From: JBOGXF01 sp050694275
GTDB taxonomy: Bacteria; Actinomycetota; CADDZG01; WHSQ01
Direction: 5' to 3'
Assembly: GCA_050694275.1 (NCBI GenBank)
Contig: JBOGXF010000093.1
Span: forward strand, 1-35,596
DNA length: 35,596 bases
Shown here: piece after piece, positions 8,490 through 17,131 of the stretch
Layout of the letters: each line of letters opens with the position of its first letter
How positions within the stretch are numbered: position 1 is the stretch's first letter
The notes under the pieces: generated by a model
The model's database searches: none
Told to the model about the DNA's origin: nothing
The model's input: only the letters and a program-made list of their open reading frames with translations
Made by a program: the position numbers and the translations under genes

Positions 8490-9460
8490 GCATCAAGAAC
8501 TTCCGCGAGCGCTCCCCCGTCCTGATCGGCCTCATCTCGATCGCGACCATCGCGGCCGCCACGACCGGCGCGTTCTTCATCGATCGCGTGCCGTTCGTGA
8601 AGCAGGCGTACGACGTCAAGGCCGAGTTCGCCGACGCGGCCGGGCTCGCCCCCGAGAACCAGGTGCGCGTCGCCGGCGTCAAGGTGGGCACGGTCAAGAG
8701 CGTCGAGCTCGCCCAGGACCGCGTGCTCGTGACGATGGAGATCGAAAACGCAATCGACATTCCCGCAAATGCGTTCGCAGAGATCAAGCTCGCGACGCTT
8801 CTCGGTACCAAGTTCATCGGTATCGAGTCGAGCGGTGGCGGACCCTTCCTCGAGTCGGGCGACCTCATCCCGCTCGAGCGGACGTCGGTTCCGTACGAGA
8901 TCTACCAGGCGTCCAACCAGGGCACCGGAGTCCTCGAGGATCTCGACGGCGACGCGCTCAACGCCATGTTCCAGCAACTGACGAAGCTCGTCGAGGAGTC
9001 CAAAGAGGAGCTCGGCGAGGCCCTCGGCGGCCTGAACGATCTCGGCACGGGTCTCAACGCGAAGCAGGACGATCTCGAGTCGCTGCTTGCCGGGGCCAAC
9101 GACCTCACCGACTTGCTGTCGGACAACGGCGACGAGGTCGTGCGGCTCATCGACGCCTCGAACGAGGTCCTCGGATCGCTGGCGCGCAAGCGGCAGGACG
9201 TGCAGTCGCTCCTCGCGGCAACCCGCGCCATGGCCGGTGAGCTGACGGCCGTCCTGCGCGACAACCGCAGCAACCTCGACTCGATCTTCGTCGACCTGCA
9301 CAAGGCGTTGGTGGTCCTCGAGCGCAACATCGAGCATCTCGACATGGCGTTCGAGTTCGCGGGCCCGTCGTCTCGCTACTTCGGTTCGATCTTCACCCAG
9401 GGGCGCTGGGGCGACATCTACAACTGCGCGCTCATCCTGACCGGCGGATGCGAGGGCTGA
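8486..9460 (+). CDS. mceC: MCE-family protein 3 (MceC position)
   Basis: 324 aa. The start chosen is the ATG that overlaps the upstream stop (ATGA); the frame is open 75 bp further upstream inside the previous gene. A transmembrane helix at about 12-32 follows basic residues. The MCE domain includes FADAAGLAPENQVRVAGVKV and ATLLGTKFIGIES. The helical region (about 140-300) has repeated Leu/Asp/Asn heptads. The C-terminus IYNCALILTGGC again has two Cys near the end. Third subunit of the envelope lipid channel by position. Confidence 0.93.
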   Translation: MSIKNFRERSPVLIGLISIATIAAATTGAFFIDRVPFVKQAYDVKAEFADAAGLAPENQVRVAGVKVGTVKSVELAQDRVLVTMEIENAIDIPANAFAEIKLATLLGTKFIGIESSGGGPFLESGDLIPLERTSVPYEIYQASNQGTGVLEDLDGDALNAMFQQLTKLVEESKEELGEALGGLNDLGTGLNAKQDDLESLLAGANDLTDLLSDNGDEVVRLIDASNEVLGSLARKRQDVQSLLAATRAMAGELTAVLRDNRSNLDSIFVDLHKALVVLERNIEHLDMAFEFAGPSSRYFGSIFTQGRWGDIYNCALILTGGCEG

Positions 9461-9465
9461 TTGAG

Positions 9466-10935
9466 ATGACACGATTCATCAGACCCCTCGCTTCCATCGT
9501 CACACTCTTACTCGTCGCGGGCACCCTCGGGCTCGGTTACAACGCGATCCGCGGGGACAACGGCACCTACCGCGTGACCGCTTTCTTCGAGAAGGCGATC
9601 GGGCTGTTCCCCAACTCCGACGTCACGATCCTGGGCGTGGCCGTCGGCAAGGTCACGAGTGTCGAGCCTCAGGGCCAGACGGTGAAAGTCGAGATGAACA
9701 TCTCGGACGAGCACAAGGTGCCGGTCGATGCCTTCGCCCAGATCGTTCCGATCTCGGTGATCTCCGACCGCTACGTGCAGTTCGCTCCCGTGTACGCGGG
9801 GGGAGCCGCTCTCGAGGACGGCGCGGTGCTCGGGGTCCAAGACACGCAAATCCCCGCGGAGCTCGACGACGTCTTCAAGCAGCTCAAGAAGCTCCTGGAC
9901 GCGATCGAGCCCGGCGAGGAAGGAGAGCCGGGCGCGCTCGGGGAGCTCATCGTCCAGCTCAACGACGCCCTCGCGGAGCGCGAGGAAGATCTCAGGGGGA
10001 CGCTCGTGAGTGGCGCGCAGCTCACCGGCACCCTGGCCGACGCCCGCGAGGACCTGTCCGGGCTTCTCGTAAACCTCGACGACCTCTTCGGCCGGCTCGC
10101 GACCCGCGCCGACTCGCTCGGCACACTGAACCGCAACTTCGCCCTGGTCATGACGGCTCTCGCCCAGAGCAGAGAGGACCTCGAGGGCACGCTGGCCAAC
10201 CTGGCGTCGGCAACCGGCGAGCTCGGAAGCCTCGTCAGAGAGCACCGCGGGCGCCTCGGACGAGATCTCAGGCTCGCCGCGCGCATCACCTCGACCGTGC
10301 TCGAGAACCGGGCTTCGGTCGAGGAGTCGCTCAGATGGCTGCCCACCATCGGCAAGGGCGTCGCGGCCGCGTATCACGGGGGCGAGATCGACGCCGTCGA
10401 TGTGCGCGACAACCTCATATCGGGACGCTGCGACGAGTTCGAGGAGCTCCCCGAGGAGGTCCAGGACTTACTCGAGGAAGTAATAGACGAGCTGTGCGGC
10501 ACCCAGGAGCCGCGCGGTCGCTCGGAGCGCGACCAAGTAGCCCCTCCGCCCGCGCCCGAGACCGAGCCACAGCTCGACTGCACCAAGAGCGTCAAGAAGG
10601 TCAGGCGGCAGATCCGGCGCATCGCAAAGATGGAAGAGATCTCCCCGGACCTGCAAGACGAGATCGTCGATCCGCTCAAGAAGAAGCTCCGCAAGCTGTC
10701 GCGCAAGTGCGAGGAACTCGGCGGCGCGATCACGGACCCAGATCAGCTCCTGCAGGACATCTTCGATGAGATCGGCGATACGCCCGAGCTCACAGATGAG
10801 CTCGACGAGCTCACGGGCGACCTCGTCGGAAGCGCCGCAGGCGAAAGCGCCGCTCCCGCGCCGTCTGTTGGGTTGCTCGAGCGCGTCGGGTCGTGGTTCG
10901 GGGGCTTGCTCGACTTCGTGGGGTGGTCCGGATGA
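9466..10935 (+). CDS. mceD: MCE-family protein 4 (MceD position), with C-terminal extension
   Basis: 489 aa from ATG 9466; an ATG at 9448 would add six residues and overlap the previous gene. N-terminal anchor at about 6-24, MCE domain FFEKAIGLFPNSDVTILGVAV with VISDRYVQFAP, and a helical region to about residue 310. Beyond that is an extension of about 150 residues not expected in a minimal MCE protein: an acidic patch (FEELPEEVQDLLEEVIDELC), a Pro-rich linker, a Lys/Arg-rich predicted coiled coil with two Cys, then an Asp/Glu-rich stretch ending in a hydrophobic, Trp/Gly-rich tail. The extension might contact the cell wall or partner proteins; this is speculative. Confidence 0.9.
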   Translation: MTRFIRPLASIVTLLLVAGTLGLGYNAIRGDNGTYRVTAFFEKAIGLFPNSDVTILGVAVGKVTSVEPQGQTVKVEMNISDEHKVPVDAFAQIVPISVISDRYVQFAPVYAGGAALEDGAVLGVQDTQIPAELDDVFKQLKKLLDAIEPGEEGEPGALGELIVQLNDALAEREEDLRGTLVSGAQLTGTLADAREDLSGLLVNLDDLFGRLATRADSLGTLNRNFALVMTALAQSREDLEGTLANLASATGELGSLVREHRGRLGRDLRLAARITSTVLENRASVEESLRWLPTIGKGVAAAYHGGEIDAVDVRDNLISGRCDEFEELPEEVQDLLEEVIDELCGTQEPRGRSERDQVAPPPAPETEPQLDCTKSVKKVRRQIRRIAKMEEISPDLQDEIVDPLKKKLRKLSRKCEELGGAITDPDQLLQDIFDEIGDTPELTDELDELTGDLVGSAAGESAAPAPSVGLLERVGSWFGGLLDFVGWSG

Positions 10936-11993
10936 TCCGGCGAGTGAGCCTTTTGATCGCGACCACGATCCTCACTTCGTCCTGCGCGGTCCTCGGATTC
11001 GCCGGCGACTGCGGTGGGACCGAGATCCTCGGCCGCTTCGACCAGGTGGGCGACCTTGTCGAAAACGCCACCGTGCAGTCGGGCGACGTCGAAATCGGAA
11101 GCGTAACGGAGATCGCGCTCGACAAACAGAACTGGGTCGCAAACGTAACGATGTGCCTGAACGAGAACGAGAACATGTCCACAGACGTCGAGGCAGTGGT
11201 ACGCACAACATCGCTTCTCGGCGAGAAGTTCATCGACCTGAGACCTCTGTCCGATGGTCCGCCGTTCCTTGAGGACGGCCATGTGATCGAGATCGCCGAC
11301 ACGTCGAAGGCGACCGAGCTCGAGGACGTGTTCGCCCGGCTCGCTTCGGTACTCGGTACCGGCAACCTCGAGCAGATAAACCGCTTCACGACGGCCCAGG
11401 CCAACATCCTGCGAGATCACGCCGGCGACCTCCGCACCGTGCTGGGGAGGCTCAACGACTTCACCGGGACGCTCGCGTCGCGACAAGACCAGATCACCGG
11501 CGCGGTCGACAACCTCGACCTCGTCGCCAAGACGGTGCTCGATGACTCCGACGTGCTCGAGCGTTTCCTCGAGTCGTTTGCGGATTCTTCTGCGGTGTTG
11601 GCGGACCAAAAGGAGGCGCTCCAGAATCTGCTCGCGTCACTCGACGAATTCACGCTCGTGAGCGTGTCGCTTCTCGACGCCACCGAAGACGATCTCGACC
11701 GTCAGTTCTCCGATCTGCGTCCGGTCCTGCGAACCCTCGTGGTGAACAGCCGCAACGTCGCGGAGACGCTTCGGACGCTGGCGACGTTCGCCGAGTGGTT
11801 CCCCGAGACGATGCCCGGCGACTATCTCCAGCTCGACGTCTGTCAGGCCGGCGAAGGGGAGTTCGGACAGGGGGCGGCCTGTCCGCAAGCGATCGCCAAC
11901 GACGACCCCGACTCGGCCGCCTCCTCCTCGTCCTCCCGCGCCGAGAACGATCTTGAGTTCATCCTCCGGGCCCCGATGAGAGGTGATCGTTGA
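10932..11993 (+). CDS. mceE: MCE-family lipoprotein (MceE position)
   Basis: 353 aa, ATG overlapping the upstream stop. The N-terminus MIRRVSLLIATTILTSSC looks like a lipoprotein signal: two Arg, a hydrophobic core, then Cys18. The lipobox TSSC departs from the [LVI][AST][GA]C consensus, so lipidation is probable but not certain. An MCE domain follows (about 30-120: TEILGRFDQVGDLVENATVQ, TTSLLGEKFIDL), then a helical region. A Ser-rich stretch lies near residue 335. In mycobacterial mce operons the fifth MCE gene is also the lipoprotein (LprK-type), so gene order is conserved. Confidence 0.9.
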   Translation: MIRRVSLLIATTILTSSCAVLGFAGDCGGTEILGRFDQVGDLVENATVQSGDVEIGSVTEIALDKQNWVANVTMCLNENENMSTDVEAVVRTTSLLGEKFIDLRPLSDGPPFLEDGHVIEIADTSKATELEDVFARLASVLGTGNLEQINRFTTAQANILRDHAGDLRTVLGRLNDFTGTLASRQDQITGAVDNLDLVAKTVLDDSDVLERFLESFADSSAVLADQKEALQNLLASLDEFTLVSVSLLDATEDDLDRQFSDLRPVLRTLVVNSRNVAETLRTLATFAEWFPETMPGDYLQLDVCQAGEGEFGQGAACPQAIANDDPDSAASSSSSRAENDLEFILRAPMRGDR

Positions 11994-13213
11994 TGGCACT
12001 TCTCGGGCTCGCCGCCAAGACGAAGATCAAGATCAACCTCATCGTCTTCGTGGTGCTCGCGATCGGGCTTTCATACGCGATGGCCACCCAGGTTCTGTCG
12101 ATCCTTCAGGACCGCTACTCGGTCTATGGGATCTTTTCCGACGCCGGTGGCGTGTTCACCAACCAGGAAGTCACCTATCGGGGAGTGACGGTCGGGAACG
12201 TCGGCGACATGGAGGTCGTCGAGGAGGGCGTCAAGCTCGAACTCCTGATCGAAGCGAGCACCCGCATCCCCAGAGTGGGCACCGAGGCCCGCGTCATGTT
12301 CAAGTCGGCGGTCGGCGAGCAGTTCGTCGACATCCTGCCGGGGAGCGAGGGCGAGCCGTTCTTCGAGGACGGTGACGAAATCCCCCTCGAGCAGACCTCG
12401 ATCCCGGTGAGCACGCAGGAGCTCCTGACCACACTCCAGAACGTGCTGGCGGGCGTCCCGCCGGAGGATCTGAAGGGCGCCGTAGATGCGCTTGGACTGG
12501 GTCTCACCGGCCGGGGGCCGGATCTCGCAACGATCATCGAGTCGATGGCCGAGCTCGCGGATCTGTTTGCGGAGCGCGCTCCGGAGGTCGAGGGAATCCT
12601 CAGGAAGGGAACGCAAGTCGGTGGGGCGTTCCTCGACTCGAGGCGCGATTTCGCTCGCGCCATCTCGGAGCTCGTGACGGTCAGCGAATCGCTTGCGTCG
12701 AGCACCGGTGACCTCGAGGCGCTGATGGAAGCCGGCAACCTGACGTCCGATGAGGTCGTCGCTCTCATCCGGGAAAACCGGGCCGCCCTCAACGAGTTCA
12801 TCATCGAGTTCGCCGAGGTCAACAAGCTTCAGGCCGACCACAGAAACGACCTGTCGCAGCTCTTCATCCATCTGCCCACGGGGCTTAACCGAGTCGTCTC
12901 CGCGTTCGAGCCGGCCACCGGGCTCGTTCGCTTCGGCCTCGTGGAGGACGACGAGAACCACGGGTGCGGCTACGGGACGGAGCGGCGCCAGCCGTTCGAT
13001 CGCTCGCACAAGCTCCCGCCGAAGAACGCGCGTTGTGGGGGCGGGGGGTCCTCGGGTGGGGCCGCGGCCTCAACGACGGTGCCGTCGCAGCAGGCCGAGG
13101 AAGACCGCGTCTCTTCGCTCCTGGGAGGGCTCGAAGCCGGCACGAACGATTCGGCCCTTCCGGCGCGCATGTCCGATCTGTCCTGGGTGCTCTTCTACGT
13201 AAACGGGCTGTAG
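11993..13213 (+). CDS. mceF: MCE-family protein 6 (MceF position)
   Basis: 406 aa, ATG sharing one base with the preceding TGA. A transmembrane segment at about 12-32 is followed by an MCE domain (FSDAGGVFTNQEVTYRGVTV, FKSAVGEQFVDILPG). The helical region runs to about 305. The tail is Gly/Ser-rich (CGGGGSSGGAAAS) followed by a conserved-looking DLSWVLFYVNGL terminus. It completes a set of six MCE proteins, the number needed for one hetero-hexamer. The last of the tightly overlapped genes; a 65-bp gap separates it from the next. Confidence 0.92.
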   Translation: MALLGLAAKTKIKINLIVFVVLAIGLSYAMATQVLSILQDRYSVYGIFSDAGGVFTNQEVTYRGVTVGNVGDMEVVEEGVKLELLIEASTRIPRVGTEARVMFKSAVGEQFVDILPGSEGEPFFEDGDEIPLEQTSIPVSTQELLTTLQNVLAGVPPEDLKGAVDALGLGLTGRGPDLATIIESMAELADLFAERAPEVEGILRKGTQVGGAFLDSRRDFARAISELVTVSESLASSTGDLEALMEAGNLTSDEVVALIRENRAALNEFIIEFAEVNKLQADHRNDLSQLFIHLPTGLNRVVSAFEPATGLVRFGLVEDDENHGCGYGTERRQPFDRSHKLPPKNARCGGGGSSGGAAASTTVPSQQAEEDRVSSLLGGLEAGTNDSALPARMSDLSWVLFYVNGL

Positions 13214-13278
13214 ATCGCGCGCCGCCCACTTACACTGATTCAAGTGACTTCAGATCCCGCGGTCCTAGAGGGCCACGA

Positions 13279-13899
13279 GTGAAGCTTGACAACGGCAACC
13301 AGAGGGGGGCGGAAGCCACCCGAAGGGCGTCCGGTCAAGCTTTGCTCGCACAGACTTCCACCGAGGAACGGCCGAGGCGACGCCTTCTCGTCCCCGCCCT
13401 GATCGGAGCCCTCGTCGTCGCTCTCATCAGCGCCGGCGCCCTCGGGTTCCTGCTCGTCCGGAACCTCGACACAACGTCCGGCGAGGTCGGTGATTTCCTT
13501 GCCGCCCGAGCCGCTCGCGTCGAGCGGTCGTCCGAGACCGTCATGTCGCTGCTGCTCAACTACGACGCGACCAACATCGACGAGGTCGCCGACCGGATAC
13601 TGGCGCTGTCGACCGGGGACTTCCGTGAGGACTACCGGGAGCTGATCCCCAACCTGGGCCCCGCCCTCGAGGAGACGTCGAGCTCGTCGCGCGGTCAGAT
13701 ACTCGAGGGGCCGGACGTTTCCTTCCGCTCGCCTTCGCAAGCAGTGGCGATCGCCCGCGTCACTCAGACCACCCAGTCGCGCGAGAACCCGACGGGCAGG
13801 ACCATCGATTACGTGCTGCAGCTCACTCTCGTCAACGTCGAAGGCGAGGGGTGGAAGGCCGACCGCGTCGAGATCCTGAGCACCACCAACCTCCCCTAA
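13279..13899 (+). CDS. Mce-associated membrane protein (Mas family-like)
   Basis: 206 aa from a GTG start with AGAGGG about 7 nt upstream; the frame is open well upstream but that overlaps mceF. A basic, Arg/Glu-rich cytoplasmic N-terminus (about 35 aa) leads into one transmembrane helix at about 40-63. A soluble domain follows with the motif SLLNYDATNIDEVADRILAL, typical of Mce-associated proteins (a conserved 'YD' then a run of residues about an L/T-G-x-F turn), and a beta-rich NTF2-like end. In mycobacteria such proteins are encoded after mceF and stabilise the Mce transporter. I infer the same role. Confidence 0.8.
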   Translation: MKLDNGNQRGAEATRRASGQALLAQTSTEERPRRRLLVPALIGALVVALISAGALGFLLVRNLDTTSGEVGDFLAARAARVERSSETVMSLLLNYDATNIDEVADRILALSTGDFREDYRELIPNLGPALEETSSSSRGQILEGPDVSFRSPSQAVAIARVTQTTQSRENPTGRTIDYVLQLTLVNVEGEGWKADRVEILSTTNLP

Positions 13900-13907
13900 C
13901 GACCGCG

Positions 13908-13954
13908 AAGGTTGCGCGTCTCAGGCCCCTGACAGGCTTCAAACGCGCAACCTT
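13908..13954. terminator. inverted repeat between convergent genes
   Basis: AAGGTTGCGCGT (13908-13919) and ACGCGCAACCTT (13943-13954) are perfect 12-bp arms around 23 nt that contain a smaller TCAG/CTGA stem. It fills the 60-bp gap between the end of the mce operon (+) and the LLM oxidoreductase (-). A U-tract is lacking on the plus side, so a bidirectional terminator is likely but not typical of the intrinsic type. Confidence 0.6.
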
Positions 13955-13959
13955 GGGGG

Positions 13960-14967
13960 TTATGACGAGCCGAAGGTCTCGATGAGGGCCTGGTAGTTCT
14001 CGAGCATGCGCTCGGGCGGGGGCCCGTACCATGGGCCGGCAACCATGAGCCGGTCGGCGATGCCCGACCACCGTTTGACCTTGTCCTTCACTTCGTCCTT
14101 CGTGCCGGCGGCGGCGATCTCGTCGCACATCTCGTCGTCGATCAGCTCGATCATGCGTTCCTTGTCGCGGGCGTCGAACGCGCTTCTTAGGTCGCCGATG
14201 AGGTGATCCCGGCCGTGAAGCTCGAGGATCCCCCGGTAGGTACGGGTGGTGGCGTAGAACGCGATCTGAAGCTTGACCTCCCGCCGGGCGAGGTCGACGT
14301 CGTCCGAGATCGAGATCATGGGACTCGCCGAAAGATTGCATTCGGAAGGCTTTCGCCCCGCCTTCTCCGCCCCCCGTTCGATCTCCGGGCGGATGACTTC
14401 CTCCAGGTACTTGGGCGACGCGAGCGGATGCCCGAGAAGACCGTCGGCGACCTCGCCCGCAGCGCGCGACATGATCTTGCCGACGGCCGCGAAATACACC
14501 GGTACATCGCGCGGCTCGGGTTGACGCCGGCCGCCGAATACCGGCATCGTCACGGTGTAGAACTCGCCCTCGAAAGTGACGTCCTCTCCCCGGTTCGCAG
14601 CCCACACGACGCGCATCGCCTGCGTGTACTCCTTCAGCTTCGGCACGGGGTGCTCGAAGGGGACCGAGAAGCGGTTCTGGTTGACGCGCTTGACCTGGGT
14701 GCCCAGGCCGAGGATGAAGCGCCCCCCGGAGAGTTCGTCGAGATCCGCCGCCTCCATGGCGGTGATCGTGGGGGACCGGGGAAAGGCCAGCGTGATGGCC
14801 GTCCCCACCTTGATCTTCGACGTCGCCTGAGACGCGACAGACGACTGCATGAACGCGGTGTGAGTGGTCTCGGCCGCCCAACACGATTCGAAGCCGGCGT
14901 CCTCCACCGTCTTTGCCATCGGCCCGATCATGCTCATCGGTCCACCGACGCCGATGCCGTAATCCAT
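13960..14967 (-). CDS. LLM-class (luciferase-like) oxidoreductase, probably F420-dependent
   Basis: 335 aa, ATG preceded by AGAGGAG. A luciferase-like TIM barrel: N-terminal MDYGIGVGG, the segment ESCWAAETTHTAFM, and GTAITLAFPRSP, then the family signature LDELSGGRFILGLGTQV near residues 75-95, and VPVYFAAVGKIMSRAAGEVADGLLGHPL around 160-185. Actinobacterial members of this form usually use coenzyme F420 rather than FMN; no single residue visible here settles that. Substrate unknown. It stands alone, converging with the mce operon and divergent from the pterin dehydratase gene. Confidence 0.88.
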   Translation of the reverse strand: MDYGIGVGGPMSMIGPMAKTVEDAGFESCWAAETTHTAFMQSSVASQATSKIKVGTAITLAFPRSPTITAMEAADLDELSGGRFILGLGTQVKRVNQNRFSVPFEHPVPKLKEYTQAMRVVWAANRGEDVTFEGEFYTVTMPVFGGRRQPEPRDVPVYFAAVGKIMSRAAGEVADGLLGHPLASPKYLEEVIRPEIERGAEKAGRKPSECNLSASPMISISDDVDLARREVKLQIAFYATTRTYRGILELHGRDHLIGDLRSAFDARDKERMIELIDDEMCDEIAAAGTKDEVKDKVKRWSGIADRLMVAGPWYGPPPERMLENYQALIETFGSS

Positions 14968-15080
14968 GCCCTGCTCCTCTCGAAGAATTCGCTGGGACTA
15001 TATCCGCCTCACCACCGGCGCACCCCGACGAGTTGTGCTATCAACCGTATCTGGCGACGCACATTCAACAGGAGGAACAG

Positions 15081-15365
15081 GTGCCCGAACTGCTGGACGA
15101 GGAAGAGATCGAACAGCGGCTCGACGAGCTCGGCGATTGGGAGCGCGACGGCGATGAGATCACGAAGGTCTTCGAGTTCGAGGACTTCGGCGCGGCGATG
15201 AAATTCGTGAACGAGGTCGCGAAGCTGGCCGACAGGTACGACCACCATCCGGACATCGATATCCGCTGGAACCGGGTGCGGCTCGCCCTCTCAACTCATG
15301 CGGAGGGGGGCCTGACCGGTTACGACTTCGATCTCGCCGGCGAGATCGAGCAGTCGATCGCCTAG
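15081..15365 (+). CDS. pterin-4a-carbinolamine dehydratase family protein
   Basis: 94 aa, GTG start with a strong AGGAGG at 15070-15075. The family's core motif is visible as DRYDHHPDIDIRWNRVRLALSTHAEGGLT's parts: the DHHP histidine pair near residue 55, then a Trp/Asn strand, then 'LSTHAEGGLT', matching the [EDKH]-x3-H-[HN]-P...W...H-x-G-G-x-T pattern. It dehydrates 4a-hydroxytetrahydrobiopterin in organisms with phenylalanine hydroxylase; many bacteria carry it without that partner, and none is seen here. It is convergent with ispH, sharing the tetranucleotide CTAG as stop codon for both genes. Confidence 0.9.
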   Translation: MPELLDEEEIEQRLDELGDWERDGDEITKVFEFEDFGAAMKFVNEVAKLADRYDHHPDIDIRWNRVRLALSTHAEGGLTGYDFDLAGEIEQSIA

Positions 15366-16315
15366 TTCCCCGCGCCGGCGCCGGCCGTCTCCTCCCGCAG
15401 CCACGACGGGAGAGAGAAGGTCACCGCCTCCTGGGTCACCTCTTGGGTCTCGATGGTCTCGTATCCGAGCTCGGCGAGCCTCTCCAGAAGACGGTCGACG
15501 AGAACCTCGGGGGCGCTTGCGCCCGAGCTCACCCCCACCGTCTCGGCCCCCTTCAGCCATGCCTCGTCGAGATGGGTCTCGTCGGGAACGAGGTGGGCCG
15601 GGGTCCCGGCTTTGATGGCGACCTCGACCATGCGGTTCGAGTTGGAGGAGTTGAGCGCTCCGACGATGAGCACGACATCCGACTCCGGCGCGATGGCCTT
15701 GACCGCGACCTGCCGGTTCTGGGTCGCGTAACAGATGTCGTCCTTACTCGGGCCCTGGATATCGGTGAACTTATCGCGCAGGGCTTCGACAACCTCCAGG
15801 GTGTCGTCCACCGACAGCGTCGTCTGGGTTAAATACGCGAGCGGCTCGTCGGGGTCGACGTCGAGATCGTCGATCTGGTCGGTGCTCTCGATCACGTAGG
15901 TGCGATCGGGGACCTCTCCCGAGGTGCCCTCGATCTCCTCGTGGCCCACGTGGCCGACGAGGATGAGCTTTCGCCCGCCCCGGTCGAACCGCTTGGCCTC
16001 GAGGTGGACCTTGGTGACGAGCGGGCAGGTCGCATCTATGACCTTGAGGTTGCGGTCTTCCGCGTTCCGTCGCACCTCGGGTGAGACTCCGTGCGCGGAG
16101 AAGACACACACGGCCCCCTCGGGGATGTCGTCCTCGGAGTCGACGAAGACCGCGCCGCGCGCCTCGAGCTCACTCACGACGTGGCGGTTGTGGACGATCT
16201 CCTTGCGCACGTAGACGGGCGCACCGAGTTGGTCGAGGGCGCGCTCGACGATCTGCACGGCCCGGTCGACGCCGGCACAGTAACCGCGGGGGGCCGCGAG
16301 CAGGACCTTCTTCAT
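15362..16315 (-). CDS. ispH: 4-hydroxy-3-methylbut-2-enyl diphosphate reductase
   Basis: 317 aa. The ATG giving MKKVLLAAPRGYCAGVDRA is the family N-terminus; the frame is open much further upstream but only across nth in another frame. IspH catalyses the last step of the MEP pathway, making IPP and DMAPP with an iron-sulfur cluster. The three cluster cysteines are Cys13 (RGYCAG), Cys97 (DATCPLV) and Cys195 (DICYATQNRQ). Also seen are His42 (VHNRHVV), the SAHGVSP motif and GHVGHEEIEGTSGE at about 121-134, containing the proton-donor Glu region. Forty-one bp separate it from nth upstream, so the two may be co-transcribed. Confidence 0.97.
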   Translation of the reverse strand: MKKVLLAAPRGYCAGVDRAVQIVERALDQLGAPVYVRKEIVHNRHVVSELEARGAVFVDSEDDIPEGAVCVFSAHGVSPEVRRNAEDRNLKVIDATCPLVTKVHLEAKRFDRGGRKLILVGHVGHEEIEGTSGEVPDRTYVIESTDQIDDLDVDPDEPLAYLTQTTLSVDDTLEVVEALRDKFTDIQGPSKDDICYATQNRQVAVKAIAPESDVVLIVGALNSSNSNRMVEVAIKAGTPAHLVPDETHLDEAWLKGAETVGVSSGASAPEVLVDRLLERLAELGYETIETQEVTQEAVTFSLPSWLREETAGAGAGN

Positions 16316-16356
16316 GAGGTCATGGTAAAGGCCACCGCGCTTCCTTGATTGCGACG

Positions 16357-17085
16357 TCAGGCTTTGCGGGATCTCTTTGCCACTGCCTCCTGGTAGAGGT
16401 CCAACTGGCCCGCCTCCTGACTCGACGGGCACAGCGGTTCGACCACGCAGTCCTCGCATTTGGGCCGCTTTGCTTCGCAGATCTGGCGTCCGTGCTCGAT
16501 CAGGAGGTACGGCAGCTTGGGCCACTCCTCTTTTGGCACGAGGGCCATGAGGTCCTTCTCGATCTTGGCCGCGTCCTTGGGGCCGTGCCGGGTCAGCCCG
16601 AGCCGCACCGCAAGCCGCCCGACGTGCGTGTCGACCGCGATGCCCGCGTCGGGATCCTCCTTCAGCGCGTCGGGGTAGCAGTTGGCCTGCACGATGTTGG
16701 CGGTCTTGCGGGCCACCCCGGGCAGGGTCACGAGCTCGGAGATCGTCCTGGGGACCTCGCCGTCGAAGTCGTCGAGAAGCTTCTGCGCGAGGCCCCGAAG
16801 CGCCCTCGTCTTCTGGCGAAAGAACCCCGTCGCGTGGATGTCCCGCTCGAGCTCCTCCTCGGGGACCGCAAGGTAGTCCTCCGGGCGCTGGTATTTCACG
16901 AACAGAGTGCTCGTGACTTCGTTGACCTTGACGTCGGTCGACTGCGCCGAGAGCACGGTGGCGACCACGCACTCGAGCGGGGTCGAGTAATTGAGGGCGA
17001 TCTTGGCCCCGGGGTGGGCCCCCTTCAACCCCGTGAGCAGGTCTCCGAGGCGTTCGGCCGCGGTCGCGGAACGATCCGTCGCCAT
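16357..17085 (-). CDS. nth: endonuclease III (DNA glycosylase/AP lyase)
   Basis: 242 aa, ATG start. Removes oxidised pyrimidines in base-excision repair. The helix-hairpin-helix LPGVARKTANIV at 121-132 holds catalytic Lys127, and catalytic Asp152 lies in VDTHVGR. The four-cysteine [4Fe-4S] motif is complete: Cys203, Cys210, Cys213 and Cys219 (C-x6-C-x2-C-x5-C). The C-terminal 20 residues are a short polar tail. It is divergent from the tetR-paa operon; the 59-bp gap contains the operator-like palindrome, which may therefore touch this gene's promoter too. Confidence 0.96.
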   Translation of the reverse strand: MATDRSATAAERLGDLLTGLKGAHPGAKIALNYSTPLECVVATVLSAQSTDVKVNEVTSTLFVKYQRPEDYLAVPEEELERDIHATGFFRQKTRALRGLAQKLLDDFDGEVPRTISELVTLPGVARKTANIVQANCYPDALKEDPDAGIAVDTHVGRLAVRLGLTRHGPKDAAKIEKDLMALVPKEEWPKLPYLLIEHGRQICEAKRPKCEDCVVEPLCPSSQEAGQLDLYQEAVAKRSRKA

Positions 17086-17117
17086 GGCCGTGAGCCTACC
17101 GACTCAGTTTGCACAAA

Positions 17118-17131
17118 CAAACAGTCGTTTG
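17118..17131. promoter_or_regulatory. operator-like palindrome upstream of tetR-paa
   Basis: CAAACAGTCGTTTG: 5-bp arms CAAAC/GTTTG around AGTC, 13 bp before the tetR start, in the nth/tetR divergent gap. It matches nine of ten specified positions of the pseudopalindrome CNAACGNNCGTTNG that I recall for Thermus PaaR, a TetR-family repressor of phenylacetate genes. This suggests autoregulation relieved by phenylacetyl-CoA. Only one copy is present in the window. Confidence 0.6.

Noticed and set aside
15362..16972. 536-aa extended version of IspH reaching into nth
   Set aside because: The first 219 residues are nth read in another frame; the family N-terminus MKKVLLAAPRGYCAG marks the true start.
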